Assembly (NCBI GenBank): GCA_004352715.1
Contig: SCFE01000071.1
Location: forward strand, 1,583,487 to 1,647,486
Length of the DNA stretch: 64,000 nt
Direction of reading: 5' to 3'
Source: Hofstenia miamia
Taxonomy: Eukaryota; Xenacoelomorpha; Acoela
Positions 47,126-60,168 of this stretch are shown here, one piece after another (within the stretch, counting starts at the first letter, position 1; every line of letters starts with the position of its first letter). The position numbers and the translations under genes are program-made. The notes beneath the pieces were generated by a model. The model had not been told where the DNA came from, searched no databases, and worked only from the letters and a program-made list of their open reading frames with translations.

Positions 47126-47320
47126 TTATTTCATCATCAAATAACTTTTGAACTTAGTTTTTATAATCAAATTATGCAAATAGTTAAACAATTGTTTGAA
47201 ATGGAATTTAAATTCATTAAGGTATTCAATAAACCTTGATACTAATGATGATTTATCTCCTGAAAACTTTTTTAAGCATACCAATCCACAATTATCAGTT
47301 CTGACTTTAAATTGACTCAT
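47126..47320 (-). pseudogene. Ty3/gypsy RNase H scrap
   Basis: KVRTDNCGLVCLKKFSGDKS then RFIEYLNEFKFHFK matches the A2 RNase H end (TDNSRL, LKKFLEDKSSIVLKWIEYLN). Cut by the N gap just beyond. Confidence 0.6.
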
Positions 47321-47407
47321 ATTAAAAATATCTAAACTTCTTTATGCTTTCAACAAGAGCTAACATTTCTAATTTTGTTGATCCATAGTTTTCTTCACTT
47401 TGCTTTA

Positions 47408-47595
47408 NNNNNNNNNNNNNNNNNNNNNNNNNNNNNNNNNNNNNNNNNNNNNNNNNNNNNNNNNNNNNNNNNNNNNNNNNNNNNNNNNNNNNNNNNNNNN
47501 NNNNNNNNNNNNNNNNNNNNNNNNNNNNNNNNNNNNNNNNNNNNNNNNNNNNNNNNNNNNNNNNNNNNNNNNNNNNNNNNNNNNNNNNNNNNNNN
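47408..47595. other. Assembly gap, 188 N
   Basis: Run of N. It coincides with the edge of the CpG-poor repeat block. Confidence 0.99.
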
Positions 47596-47755
47596 ATTAA
47601 GAATTAATATCCAATTGTTATTTTATGGTATTTGACATACAAATTTTCCTTTTTTAATCAAAGTAGCACTTAGTAATAATTTTAGACACACTCTATCCAA
47701 TGAATGTTTATTATTTATTCAAAATAGCAAAGTGGTCGAAAACATATTTCCAGTA

Positions 47756-47800
<45 letters not shown>

Positions 47801-50302
47801 ATTATTAATTTATGAATATATATATTTTGTAGTGCATATATACTTATAAAATTAAGTGCAAAAAAATTCCAAAACTAAATTTATTTATGTTTAAAAACAT
47901 AATCTAATGAGAAATGTAAATACATATTATTGTCGTTTGTATGTGCTATACTATAACGTTGATAATGTGTTTACTGTCATTGATAATATATTTCGCATAG
48001 CATCTATCTCAAATTCTAACAAAGAATGCAATTATATATTGTATGCTTTAGCGATTTTCGATATAGATCCACAGAAGAGGAACAATAAATGGGAAAGTAG
48101 CAACAATTGAAGGTGAGACTCATACTCATTGTTTACATCAAGGCGTCGCTGCATTTCTAAGATGATGTAAGCAAGTATTTGAAAGTAAATATGTCTTTTG
48201 AAATAATTAAAATTGTCTCAATCGGTATCATCAGTTTCAGTGATTTCATAGCACTTCCAACAAAGCCTCAAGGCAATTATAATTGTAGTCTGCATAATAG
48301 ACCAAACAGTAATAAGTTCACTTTTTATTACCCTGGATATATGTAAAGATGTTAATGTCTACAGCAGGTGTGATATCTCTAATCCCTAACTGCCAGACAT
48401 GACAAATAGTCTTGCATCTATGTGGAAGTGCATTCTAACTTTATATTGTGACTGAAAATTCAATTGATTTTCTTCAATAATTTTTACTATAACCCAGTGA
48501 CCTACTGACTCATTAACCCACACTCATCTCTGAATATTGGCACGTATTCCTTGTGCATTTGCAGGCTAATATGTCCCTAATGACAAATTCATAATCTAAC
48601 ACAAACCATTATTGTACAACGTGTATCAGAACAAATGCATTTAGAGAAACAGCTAGATCTTTGATCTATTAGAAAAACACCATGACTATGTATATGAAGA
48701 GTGTATAGAAAGTCCAACAATATGATCTTCTACTACTAATAATCTCTGACAACCTTTGCTAAGTTCTAAGTTTATATGCAGCATAAATTTTTTATTCGTT
48801 ATTATTTATTACATATTCGCACTATTTGAACACGCTGACATAAAAATCTTTTGGCATTCTTATAAATGTCGTGCTTGATAAATTGCGCCTATCACTAAAT
48901 GCGCATATGCTAGCTCTCAGCGCAATTCTATTCTTTCAATGAGACGTTATTACTTCAATTAATATTGACTGCTGTTAAATTTTGTTGACAGTTATCTTCC
49001 TTCGATGTCATAAAGTCAATAACACTAGAACAGCTAAAGCGGTCATACTGACCTGCAAAATTTTTACATTATTCATGTCACTCAAAATAATTAGCAGTTC
49101 TGTGCAAATTAAATTACATTGTTATTCAAATTGTATGTCAAATTGTAAAAATTCCATTCTTACATATGGCATCCTCCTCTTCATGTCTTCTGTAAAATGA
49201 TTATCAAGGAGTAATCACCGTTCTCAGAGGCCTATTTATTGATGTGGGACATCTCAGTTGTGGCCAACTCGAGTGACTAAAAACGGGGCGAAGCGCCGCA
49301 AATATTGAAAAAATAGAGCATGAAAGTGTATTTCATCAACTTATTTTCTAAAAATTTAAACATTTAAACATTTTTTTAACTAATCAATTGAAATCAATGA
49401 GATGTGTATAAGAGACAAACATTCCGCCATGTTTCCAGCCTTGGTTATAGCACTGGCTGTTCTTGCGGTCATTTGTGAAGTTAGGTCAAACATTCATTAA
49501 GTTTCAAATCATTTTGGCTTACTTGTTGAATATTCCTGTGCAAGTCTATGTCATAAATATCCATTTTTATTTGGTTAGCTCCAGTGGTAAAATTTGAGTT
49601 GAAATTGCAGAGGATCGGAACTTAGAAAAAGGGCTCTACCAGAACATAGATGCATATTCCTTATTAAACTACGACAATCTTATAAATGTGCAATAAGAAT
49701 ATAATAAATAATTTAATGGAAAAATATGTAAAAATACTGGTAACTTCTCAATTTCTAAACATCTCAACACAAGAGATAATTTTTGAAAACATAGACATTT
49801 CATATTACAATGCCTCTAAAATTTGTAAGCAAAACGTAGAGTTAGAGATGTATTTATAAATTTTTTAATGTCTCCCAATTGGGCATGTTCCATAAAAATA
49901 TATCAAAAAAATATAAATGAGACGAGGGTGGTTTTCATGCAAAGCGATTCGTGACCTTCTCTACATCGATATTCACTATTAAATTTCTAATTTCGCCACT
50001 ACCTAAATAAGTTGACTTTTTCCCCTGATGAAGTACATTCAATTTTTAAAGTAAGTCTTTATAGCCACTGAGAACTATCAGTTTAACTCTCTCTTAAGGT
50101 ATGGATGAAAAAATATGAATATTTTTAAAGTCTGCATTGAACAATAACTAATTTTCCTGTGTTCAGACTTTACAGACACCCTGTATTGCCATTAACGCTT
50201 ACTAGATTAGCATATTTTTCTTCATATTTTTCTCACTCCCCGTTGCGATCAAGATAGGAAACAAAGCAAAAATTTAACAAGAGAGTGAAGTGAGGGGGGG
50301 GG
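47596..50302. other. Unique AT-rich DNA with no recognised gene
   Basis: CpG returns to ordinary density. A TA microsatellite lies at about 47758-47801. About 48.77-48.95 kb shares short blocks (TATTTGAACACG, CTTTTGGCATTCTTAT) with 56.03-56.10 kb. No codon-structured ORF. Confidence 0.5.
47758..47801. repeat. (TA)n microsatellite
   Basis: TA run interrupted once by TG. Confidence 0.9.
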
Positions 50303-50464
50303 NNNNNNNNNNNNNNNNNNNNNNNNNNNNNNNNNNNNNNNNNNNNNNNNNNNNNNNNNNNNNNNNNNNNNNNNNNNNNNNNNNNNNNNNNNNNNNNNNN
50401 NNNNNNNNNNNNNNNNNNNNNNNNNNNNNNNNNNNNNNNNNNNNNNNNNNNNNNNNNNNNNNNN
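50303..50464. other. Assembly gap, 162 N, flanked by poly-G
   Basis: At least 9 G precede and 11 G follow the N run, so the gap probably spans a G-rich tract. Frames of X across it are meaningless. Confidence 0.99.
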
Positions 50465-50474
50465 GGGGGGGGGG

Positions 50475-52350
50475 GAGTAACGGCTAGAGTATTGAAATAA
50501 AATATAATTGCCTTTGTGTGCCTCAGAGAAATGTAAATTATGTCCCTCTCAATTATGCAAAGGAATATTAACAATGGTGATGATATACAATAAAAAATAA
50601 GGTAAGTTATTCATCATAAGTTTGATTTTATTAATTTCACTTTTATAATGAAAATCGGCATTCGGCATTAAGGTATTATAGCTTTGTTTGGGCAAGTTTG
50701 TAGCATCTCTTTTTTATATTTACATAGTACACTTGCACATACACTTTTCAACGAGCCGAAATTTTTATGCTCTACTCGGCTTGTTTCTGCTGGCCACATA
50801 GAACCATTCAATGAGGCTCGTTTTTAGCTCGATATTTTTTCTAAATATATTGTTCGCTCAGAATTTTTAAAGATAGCTCTTCCTAATGTTTAAAAACAAT
50901 TTAATCTAAGATTATAACAATAGGTATATTGAATGAAAAAATCAGAAAAATCTGCAAAACAAATATAAAGCCGAACTATACATTTGCTTTGCTTAATAAA
51001 GGCTCGTTTTGGGCCGTTGTTTATCCAATATCGGCTTGACTTGGCTCGTTGACGGGTATGCAAACATAATCCTAAACTTTCCTATATGACTTTAGAGATA
51101 CAAATCATTTTCTCCACATTTTCCTAAAAAAACATTAGAACTCCTTGGATATGGGCTGATTTTTGGGCGAATGTGTTTCCATGTAATGGTGAACGTTTGT
51201 GCTAAGAATTATTTCTTTCCGTGATGTACGCAAAAGTATTAATGATTTTAATGAAAAATCCAATTTAAAAAATAACCTCTATATTGTTCTCATTCAAATT
51301 TTCATATAGAAAACGCTTTAAAGACCATGTTAGCAACAACGATGCCTTCACTTATTTTTCAACAACAGTACGCTACAGATTTAAAGCACATGTGAAGAAG
51401 AGATATGCTGTGATATTTTAGGATTTTGGATAACCCATGCCAACTAGTGAGCTACAAGATTCTATTCTTTTTTGAGGAAGCCGCCGCAGATTTTAAAATA
51501 ATCCTCTGTTGTTTCTAATTAAATGCAGTTGCACGGTAATGTACATTACACAAAATAGTTTCAGTAGTGAGCAAAAATATATCAGAATATTTTAGTGATG
51601 CTTCTAAGACATCAAAACTATTCAATGTATCGTATGCATAAGACACATAAACATTGAGATGCTCATTTGGAATTGCCTTTATGATGGCTCTCTCATACAT
51701 TACAGTTGAGTTCGGCTGGATCATATACGATACATGAACTTAATTCAAATCCTACAGTTAATAAACCATATACTGACACATGTTTTCACAGAAGTGGTAT
51801 CAATTTCAGGCCCTAGTATTTTTTAATTTAAATTATGCGATAGTTAATTGAAAAAATGTATTTAATGTCCTTCTGTATCCATATGTTTTGAATAAAAATT
51901 TTGCGCATTTTTATCAGCTCTCACTCTCAGTTAATTGCAAAAATTAAAGTTTAGTAGTTTAGATGAATTCTGCCAGCATAATAGAAAACTTAGAATTGCA
52001 GGTACGAAATGCATTTGTATCATATATGCTACAATTTATAGCACCAAAAGTGTTAATGACGTAAAGGAAAGAATCGATTCATTAAACCTCCTTAGCAAAT
52101 AAATTTTGTCAGTGTGAAGAAGTGTTTTTCTGGTTAACGCCTGAATTTTGAATTTTTGTTCAAATTAAATAATGATCATATCTTCACTGTCCTATCAGCA
52201 ATTATGTTGTTTCTGCTTGCTTCAAAATTTTTCACATAAATATTACGTGAGCTACCGTATTTAGGAGTTGAATGTATGAAATCAAAAGGTTTGGTTTGAA
52301 TTATAGTTAAAGGTAATATTTATTAATAAATACTACATGCATAAATACAA
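50475..52350. other. AT-rich DNA, no confident gene
   Basis: A 69-residue minus-strand frame at 51724-51515 (AIIKAIPNEHLNVYVSYAYD) has reasonable codon use but no recognised family and no splice support. AAC/GGCTCG-containing degenerate repeats occur near 50.75-51.06 kb. Confidence 0.35.
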
Positions 52351-52553
52351 ATGAATCTGTTTTTGTAACTTGGAATCTGGCATTAATGTTAAGTGAATAC
52401 TTAGAAACATTGAGACAAAAATGCGATAAATTTTGCAACTATCACATCTTGACCTACATTGCATACACTTGAGGCAGTGTAATGACTATCAACTAAAAAT
52501 AGGTAATCATGAAATATTTGGCAACGCATTATATTCTCAGTAATTTCCAAAAA

Positions 52554-52753
52554 ATGTGGAAGCTTGTGGTGCTCCTGACCTTCATAATTCGTTCAATTTA
52601 TTGTCATAATGGCTGCTTATTTAGGGTAGAAAATGACAAACACCTTTTACTCCTTTACAAAATGTGCATCACCAGCTTTTGGACGAATGGTGCGATATTA
52701 TGGCATTTAATCCATTTTCAAAGACATTCAATTTCCAGATGGAATTTCCTGGA
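52554..52753 (+). pseudogene. Prominin-like exon 1 pseudogene
   Basis: The ATG at 52554 opens MWKLVVLLTFIIRSIYC, matching MLKFVVLVSCIIPSIYS of the gene at 62805, then FRVENDKHLLLL (versus PRVENDKLFFLPPQ). The frame then shifts; FTPLQ and FPDGISW appear in other frames, and a GTAAAT donor follows at 52754. The exon is 20 bp shorter than the intact 220 bp, which is not a multiple of three. Sequence upstream (about 52455-52553) also matches the promoter side of the other gene. No exon 2 was found. Confidence 0.7.
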
Positions 52754-54844
52754 GTAAATTTAGTATATTAGATTTATTTGTAACAAAGACTTTTGGTCCA
52801 TACATCCATACATCCTCAATAAAGTTTTGGAACTTCGGTCTTTGCGGATATTTTCGATATTAATTATATTTATTGATGTATATTCAATGAAACTATAACA
52901 CATTGAAACGAAACGGAGACGATGACATCCTTGTAGATAGTTTCATGCCTTTGCAGCGTAATATGAAAAACATGATCAGAATATAACTCTAGAGGCTAAG
53001 GCCTCCCAACTTCCTTTATCTCTACAATAAAAATAATAAGGTAACACCCCAGTGATTCAATCATGGAAAAATATGGAATTACGTCCACATTTGCTCCACA
53101 TGAAGCATGGAAAGTCTTAATTTATGTATAAAATTGCAAAAACTTCTAAAGTTCAGGTGTAGAATTATAAAAATTTCATCTATAAATTGCACCATGTAAG
53201 CCCTTTCCTTAGAAAACCTTTCGCTAGCTAATATAACCAAAAATGTATGTTAAATAGATAAAAATGTAGAATTTTTTGAATATATTTAACAAATTGCAAG
53301 AAAATTGTATAGTAGTTGAAGACTTTAGATATAAGCAATTTAAGATAAAAAGAGAATGCAAATAAATTTTTTATTGAAAATGACAATATCCTAGTTAGCA
53401 TTTCTTGACAAATTTAAAAAAAATTAATTTTCAGTAAAATAATTATAGAAAATGGAAGCACGTTTTTTAAATTAACGCATAGCTAATAAAGATAACTTTG
53501 TCTTATCATTTATTAAAACTGTAATATTCAAATTATTTACAAGAATAATTTATGGAAACTTTAGCAATGAGTTTGTATTGCATAGAAACTAGCAAAAATC
53601 TATTTAATGTTTTTGTTGCTTCTCAAAATTATTTTTGAATACAAAAAAGTAAAAATATTCACTTTAAATATATTTTGGGGAAAATCACTAGCACATTCGT
53701 ACTTAAGATTTTCTGAAAGGAGAAGAGTTTATCTCAATTTTCACCATGCGAATGAACAAAAGCGGGGCGAATCCCACGAAAAAATTTGAAAAAACTAAAG
53801 AAATAGACCTTAAAAATGCAGCTCACTCCTTTATTTTTGAAAATTTTGAATTTTTTGCGAAAATTTTTTGATTTATAAGGTAAAATCAATTTTAAGAAAG
53901 CCTGACGGGGGACATTCTACTGAGCACATTGTTGACGAACACATATCCTAGGACATATTTAGCAGTAGTCTATATATTTGATTCTGGTTAACTCTATTTG
54001 TGATTATTGAATGCCAATGATTAACAGATTTGGAATATGTTTCATAAACTTTAGTGAAAGCAAGTTTGTGTACTCTCCGTAATGCAGTATGTCTGCTCTT
54101 GATAGAAGATAATTGAATTTCAAAAATACACCAAAGTAATATTGTATGAAATACAGGCTTATCTATGAGGAAAACATACGATCTCCATACCTTGAAAATG
54201 CTGTGGAGACATACTGTGGAAGCTACAATCTTTAATGTGCTTTATCAAGTCTATCACTAGTGGAACATGCGCGAACTTCAATTCCCACAGTAACAACATT
54301 ATTACACAATGCCTAACAGTACAAATAAATGCTTAAATATACATGTAGATGTCCCTTTACATCGAATCGAGTACAATTTTCGCAAAGTTATTTCACAGTA
54401 GTTCACAAAGATAATAACTAAACAATAATATATTCAAAACTAAACGTATATTTCATAGCAAATTAAAAACCAGTTCTACTATATATAAACATCTAATTAA
54501 GTGCGGACTAAATTTTGAAATAAAAATATTGCATCAGACATCAAGATCAAATAATTTAAAAATTATTGAGAGTATTTTTATAAAATCCTTGCAACCAAGT
54601 TTGAACCAAAAGAAGACTATATTTATAAATTAAACTTGCTACTTTATACAATTTAGAAAACTTAATTACTATTGTAAAATCTAGTAAATTTAGAAGGAAT
54701 AATTTGTAAAGTAACTGATGATGACTTTGTAAGTTGAAATATAATTTGCATGTTCTTATTAAGTTTAAACATTTATCTGTAAAGTAAAAACTAAAAATTT
54801 CAAAATTTGCGTTTTCTCATATCCGCAGTACATGTAAACTGTTC

Positions 54845-55360
54845 GGCTGCGAACTTTGGTTCAAGCTTCTCTTTGTAAATTTAGAAAGTTGCTGCACGTA
54901 CCTGGTACAATTGGTTTCTCAACCAAGTCTTAAGTTGACAAAGACCACTAAAAACCACTCTGCTTCACAAGCTGATACTGGGCAGACAAGGAGCAGTTGA
55001 AGCACTAACTCCACTTGAGAGAAAAGATGACGAGTATCTGAGGATAGTGTCCACAATTTATCTCTGACTTCTCACATTGATGATGGCTTCCCATATTCAT
55101 TGTAATACATTTGTAACTGTGTTTTCAATCGTTGAATGTCAATCTTGTCATTGATGACAAAGAATCTCACTGTTTGTCTGCCCTGTAAGAAATATTTCTT
55201 CATGGATAGCAAATATTCAATTCATTGCCTGCAAAACCATATTGAATTACGACTCAATATTTTGAACAAAAACATCAGCAATTTTCAAGTCAAGCAATGT
55301 TTTAACTTCTGAAAAGACGTTGTAGAGGTCATGGACATCTTTAATATTTTTTTTATTTTA
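54845..55360 (-). pseudogene. hAT transposase C-terminal (dimerisation) remnant
   Basis: Minus-strand translation gives DVHDLYNVFSEVKTLLDL, QTVRFFVINDKIDIQRLKTQ, MYYNEYGKPSSM, then LVLQLLLVCPVSACEAE followed, after a frame break, by LKTWLRNQLYQVR. The LLxxxPxSxxxxER-FS-L--LKT-LRN pattern is the hAT dimerisation domain. The ER-FS site is mutated and frames are broken. Confidence 0.7.
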
Positions 55361-55399
55361 TAATGAGTGCTAAGTAGTAAACAATTGTTAAGAGAAGCT

Positions 55400-57380
55400 T
55401 TCAAAATAAAAAGTTATCTTTCTAGCACCTCATTGGGCTCTGAGAAAAAAATTGTTATTACTACCCTACCATTTCTCAAACATTATTATAAATTTACATC
55501 AATAACCACTAAATATTTGTTTACTGAGGGATCCATAATAGCTGAATTTGGGGGTCCACCTCCTATTGGATCCTGAGTGGGCAATTGGGGGATGATCTCC
55601 ATCCATGCCAGTAACCATTAACATAACTTAAGGAAAAATATTTATCAATCCAAACAAGTATTCAAAATACTCCACTGAGGAAAATCTAGAAACAAAGAAA
55701 AATATAAATTTCCAATATAGTCATAATTGAAATACACATTGGTATAAATTTTGTAGTTATTTATATATATGTATAGCATTTATATAAAGTTAGGGAATTA
55801 AAATAGTACATATTAAACTTAAAGTGCATTTTTAATAAACTTAGGAAAACAGTCAAATCTTCGATCTATGAAAACAACGCGAGACTATATATTTTCTTCG
55901 ATTAAATATTGTTTTCTAGAATATTGCTAAAACTAACATTTTCTGATCACAGCTACGAAGCCCGCTTGTTTTGGATTTAGTATAAACTTTTCTGTATATT
56001 TCTGAATTAACTCTTTATTCAAGTATTCACTTAGCATTATTTGAACACGGTTTAGCTAAATGTTATGTTATTTATGTAAAGATCTTTTGGCATTCTTATT
56101 ACGGCAAGGTTCATAATTTACATAAGACACTAAGTAATGAGTACTGTCACTTAAACGCAATTGCATACGTTTATTAATAACTTATAAAGCGTTGCTGTGC
56201 AAGTCATGGTTTGCCAATTTCATAAATTGCTTAGATTATGCAGTTATCTCGATCGAAAGAAACGACAATTTACTAATTATTCTAAAAAATAATTAGAAGT
56301 ACTGGATATAAATGATGCGTATTTACTAAAGGAATTCCAAACTTAACTATATTTATGCAAAGAAATTCATGATTATTGCACCCCAGACTATATAATTCAT
56401 AAAAATTTAATGTTCCAAGATAATTATGTTTAAAACCAATTGTTTAATGAGAATGATAGAAATGTTTTTGCTTCAGCTAGGACCGAATCCAGGCTAAGGT
56501 TCGTGAGATTACAACAAGCTCGAACATTACTCGTTCATTTTTATGGGCTCTATATTGATTGCATTGTGTGTAAATTTCCCATATTTGTAACTTAGAAATG
56601 TACCATTTCACAATTGAAACCTTATAATATTCCTCCTGATTGAAGTTATGGTTAGTGCATTTTACACAGAACTAAGGAAAGGTTTAAGTAGATTGTTATA
56701 TACAATTGAATACTACATTTAAAATAACAAAAAAATTTATGAGGTCTTATCTACAAAAGATACTCATTTCCACATGTGCCCTGTTTTAAGGCAAGACCAA
56801 TCTAGGCTGGTGGGGATATTGTCACTGTCATTATATCAATTTGAAATTTGATACTTGGATGCCTATGGACTTGCTGTGTCAAACCTTTTATTAGATTGGT
56901 GATAGCAAGTTCTTGGTTGGTCAAGATTTTTCAGTGTTATTACCTGGTCACTAGGGGTGTGCGATGCAACCATTTCTGAAACCAATTCAATTACCAATGC
57001 AATGCAGGCTCTGCATTGCAATTCAATGCAAAAATTATTCTTGAGTAACAAAGTATTCAAAGATTTACAGATATGGATATTTAAAGTTTGAAGTTCTCTT
57101 GCAGAAATAAAAGCATTCTTATATTCATCAGCGAGAGCCTTGGGCATGCTGACATCACTATGTTACATGCATCAGATAAAATTTGCTGACATGATACACC
57201 TGTGGCTGGAATGGCAAGTAGTTTTTTTGCAGCTTCAAAAAGATTAGGGTACCTCGATTTTCTGTTCTCCAGAACTGAAGAGGGTCATTCGCCCTCACAA
57301 TACAAGGAAAGTCAAAGTACCCTTGTATTTCAGCTTGAAGCCTATTTTCCTTGCGAACTTTTGCGCTGCTTTGTTAAAAG
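55400..57380. other. AT-rich DNA without recognised gene
   Basis: A 94-residue minus frame at 57147-56863 (KALADEYKNAFISARELQTL) was not recognised. Possibly further hAT decay. Confidence 0.4.
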
Positions 57381-57385
57381 GCACC

Positions 57386-57690
57386 TCAAACGGACGAAGT
57401 TGTATCACTTGCGGTGTCATCGGTGATTGTTGATAATGGAATTGACATTGCCCTGAGATCTTTCACTAGACACTGCCAGGCAAGAAGTGATTCGTTTTCT
57501 GTGAAAAGAGCATCTTTAAACCGGGGATCCATAACCGTGGATAAAAGGTGATATCTGCCGTGGTGATAGTTTTTCACAAACCGTTTTGTTAAACTGTCTT
57601 TCAGCACTAATCTAGCTGCGACTTAAATCGTCTCTGCAGTTGTTGGAAGAAATTTCCAAAAAAAATGTAAGCCATGCAACACGCGTATAA
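57386..57690 (-). pseudogene. hAT (ZBED-type) transposase fragment
   Basis: FFQQLQRRFKSQLD (in the upstream frame) then LKDSLTKRFVKNYHHGRYHL and LSTVMDPRFKDALF. The LDPRFK box is typical of ZBED-like hAT transposases. It abuts a piggyBac-like segment at about 57.7 kb. Confidence 0.65.
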
Positions 57691-58140
57691 TTGTTGAGAG
57701 TCTGTGTGCTTCAATACTAAACGTGAAATTCCAGTATAGAAAAGCCTAAATGAGTCCAAACACGTCGACACACGCTGTCTTGCATACGTCATTGGACCAG
57801 CGGCTGACGTCAGCACATTATATGCAATGGTGCGCCCAGCTGGGCTTACAAGGATGGGACGTGAACTCCATTTGTCGACTTTGTTCTTTGATATTAGCTC
57901 TGTGTCAGTGCGAACAGACGTTGACGTAGTTACAGCTGATGGTTCTTCGTCCTCATCAGACACATTATTTTGGCGTATGCCTTAATTGTTACTACCATCG
58001 GTGTCACTACCACTATCTTTATGATTTTCGCGTCCAGTACTCCCATCAGCATCACTATCTTCTTTTTACTGCCATTGTTCAATGAGCTCCATTGCTCTCT
58101 TGGATGATACCCTTTCTCTATGAAACATTGTATCCAGGCT
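57690..58140 (-). pseudogene. piggyBac-like transposase N-terminal fragment
   Basis: An acidic N-terminal stretch (SDADGSTGRENHKDSGSDTD, in a second frame), then DKWSSRPILVSPAGRTIAYN, SAAGPMTYARQRVSTCLDSF and RLFYTGISRLVLKHTDSQ. The order acidic tail, W-xxP--GR---N, GP---AR, D-FxLF and hxxTN fits the start of piggyBac-type DDE transposases. The catalytic domain is absent. Confidence 0.55.
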
Positions 58141-58149
58141 AAAATTACA

Positions 58150-59087
58150 AGAGAAATTCTAGATTTCACAAACAGAAATGCTAAATTTTACAAACAGAAA
58201 TTCCAGATTATATGCTAAAATCACAACAGAAATGATAGAATTTTATTATTTATTACATTAATTAATATTATATTATATATTATAATAATTAACTATATTA
58301 TACAAATATAATGCTATATGTTGTCAATTTGACCAAGAAAATTTGGAAAATTATACATGGCGGGGATTTCAAAAATACTGGCAATTGTGAAATTATTATA
58401 TCACCAATAGGTAGGCTTCAAAAAAATATGAAAAGTAAAAAAACACCGAGCTACAGCGTTTGGCATATTGGACGTAAAGAAGGAAATATTTTAAAAATGG
58501 TCACATTGACCACGAATACTCGCAGAGTTTTAAACAACTTGTTGTCTTTTTAAAAGGACAAGCAATTTTTCTCATACTTTCAAGCACTTTCTCAAATTAT
58601 TGCAGAATGTGCCCCCATGAAATGTTGAAAACTAGTAAAAAAATCAAATCTCGGTACCTGGTGTACTTGTAAGCAAATTATCCCTTAAATTAACTTCCAG
58701 ATCGTCACGATTTTTAAATCCCATGTGATTATCAGCTAGCCTCAAATATTTCTTTCCATAGTTAGAGTGTCCAAGCCCCATTAACGATTGCTCTGCACAA
58801 AGTCAGAGGTAGTAACGTCAAAACCATCCGGATTGAAGATATAGCAAAGGCACACCTTAGTGAACAAGTGATCAAGCGTATTCTTAAAACGTAAATGAAA
58901 GGACAGTTTAAGGCTACGAATATTAATGGTTAATCAATAATTTCTGCTTGAGATAATTACTCGTATATTGGATATATATATTAGTAAACGTGAGCGAAAT
59001 ATTGTTGAACATTTCTACTGAAGTGCATTGGTGTGCCTGAAGTATATGAAAATCACGATTTTTTGAAAAGCTTCCAATTATATCGAT
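58150..59087. other. AT-rich DNA, no recognised gene
   Basis: Short frames only. Confidence 0.4.
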
Positions 59088-59492
59088 ATGAAAAGTTCAG
59101 GTAATCATTTGGTTTGTAGACCAAGGAGAGCACAATTAATCTTAGCTGGTTCACTTAATGGAGATAGTCTCTCCAAACCGATTGATGCGTCATGGGCAAA
59201 GTCATGGTCGCACAAAGGCACTTCTCAATTGCTCTGTGATCGAGTGTGGCCTTCAGACGTAAATGAAAGAGGAAATATTCCCTATCCTGTGGTGCCTTCG
59301 TGTGTTTTGAAAACTCAATATTCTACTCAAATATTCATAAAAAATGCAAAGAAATTCCAAAGCTGCATAAGGTTAATGTTGTTTATTTCCTTACACGTTT
59401 TTTTTGGAACACCTGCCCCTGATTTGATAGGGGATCGACGCTATGTTAATTTAAATGAGAAAACAAACCTAATTGCTTACATTAGAGATTAA
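59088..59492 (+). CDS. Unrecognised ORF, 134 codons
   Basis: It starts MKSSGNHLVCRPRRAQLILA and includes ASWAKSWSHKGTSQLLCDRV and a hydrophobic LMLFISLHVFFG. No family recognised, no splice signals or paralogue found. It is the longest uninterrupted frame of the right flank but may be chance or an old repeat. Confidence 0.25.
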   Translation: MKSSGNHLVCRPRRAQLILAGSLNGDSLSKPIDASWAKSWSHKGTSQLLCDRVWPSDVNERGNIPYPVVPSCVLKTQYSTQIFIKNAKKFQSCIRLMLFISLHVFFGTPAPDLIGDRRYVNLNEKTNLIAYIRD

Positions 59493-60168
59493 TAGTGAAA
59501 GGTTAATGGATTCATCGTCATTACGGGCAAAAATTGAAAAATATAGATGTCATTCAAGCAAATATCGATTTGGTTTCGAATACTCGAACTTTTGATTTGA
59601 GTTTTTGGACCTGGAATGGAGTTCGAGTAATCGCAGGGGCTCTAGTCACACTTCAGTAATTTTGTTATTCTCTTGAAACATCCTTAATTGAGAAATGAAG
59701 TGCCTTTATTTCTGCATCTCTAGCTTTGTATAAATTTGACAATTTTCTGAAAGTTATATTTATCCTCACCATCAGATATTTTTAAAAAATAATGCCCTAG
59801 CAGCTTAGAGAAATTTTATCAACATATATAAAAGTAAAAATCGTAGATCTGTAATAGTTTGATGTCCAAGGTTTAAAATTCAGAATTGCAATGATTTTAT
59901 TAGTGATTTATTTCCAGTGATTGCTTGATTATAAACTTAGTTGATTCTTCATCTTCGTATACTTTCGAAAAAAATTTAAAGTGTTGATAACAACTAGTGA
60001 TCCTAGAATAAAGCTAATCACTAGGGTGAATTTTTGACAAAAATTTTGAAATTTTAACCCAAAAATATTGACTTTTTTACTTAAAAACAGAATTTTTTAC
60101 CGAAGAAATTGACTTAAAGATTTTTAAGCTTTTGTAAAATTCGTGTATTCTATACTTAACAATCGACT

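Noticed and set aside
47375-47635. ORFs of X residues across N runs (also 50233-50574)
   Set aside because: They read through assembly gaps.
51515-51724. A 69-residue minus-strand gene
   Set aside because: Plausible codon pattern, but no family, splice or paralogue support; left as a note only.
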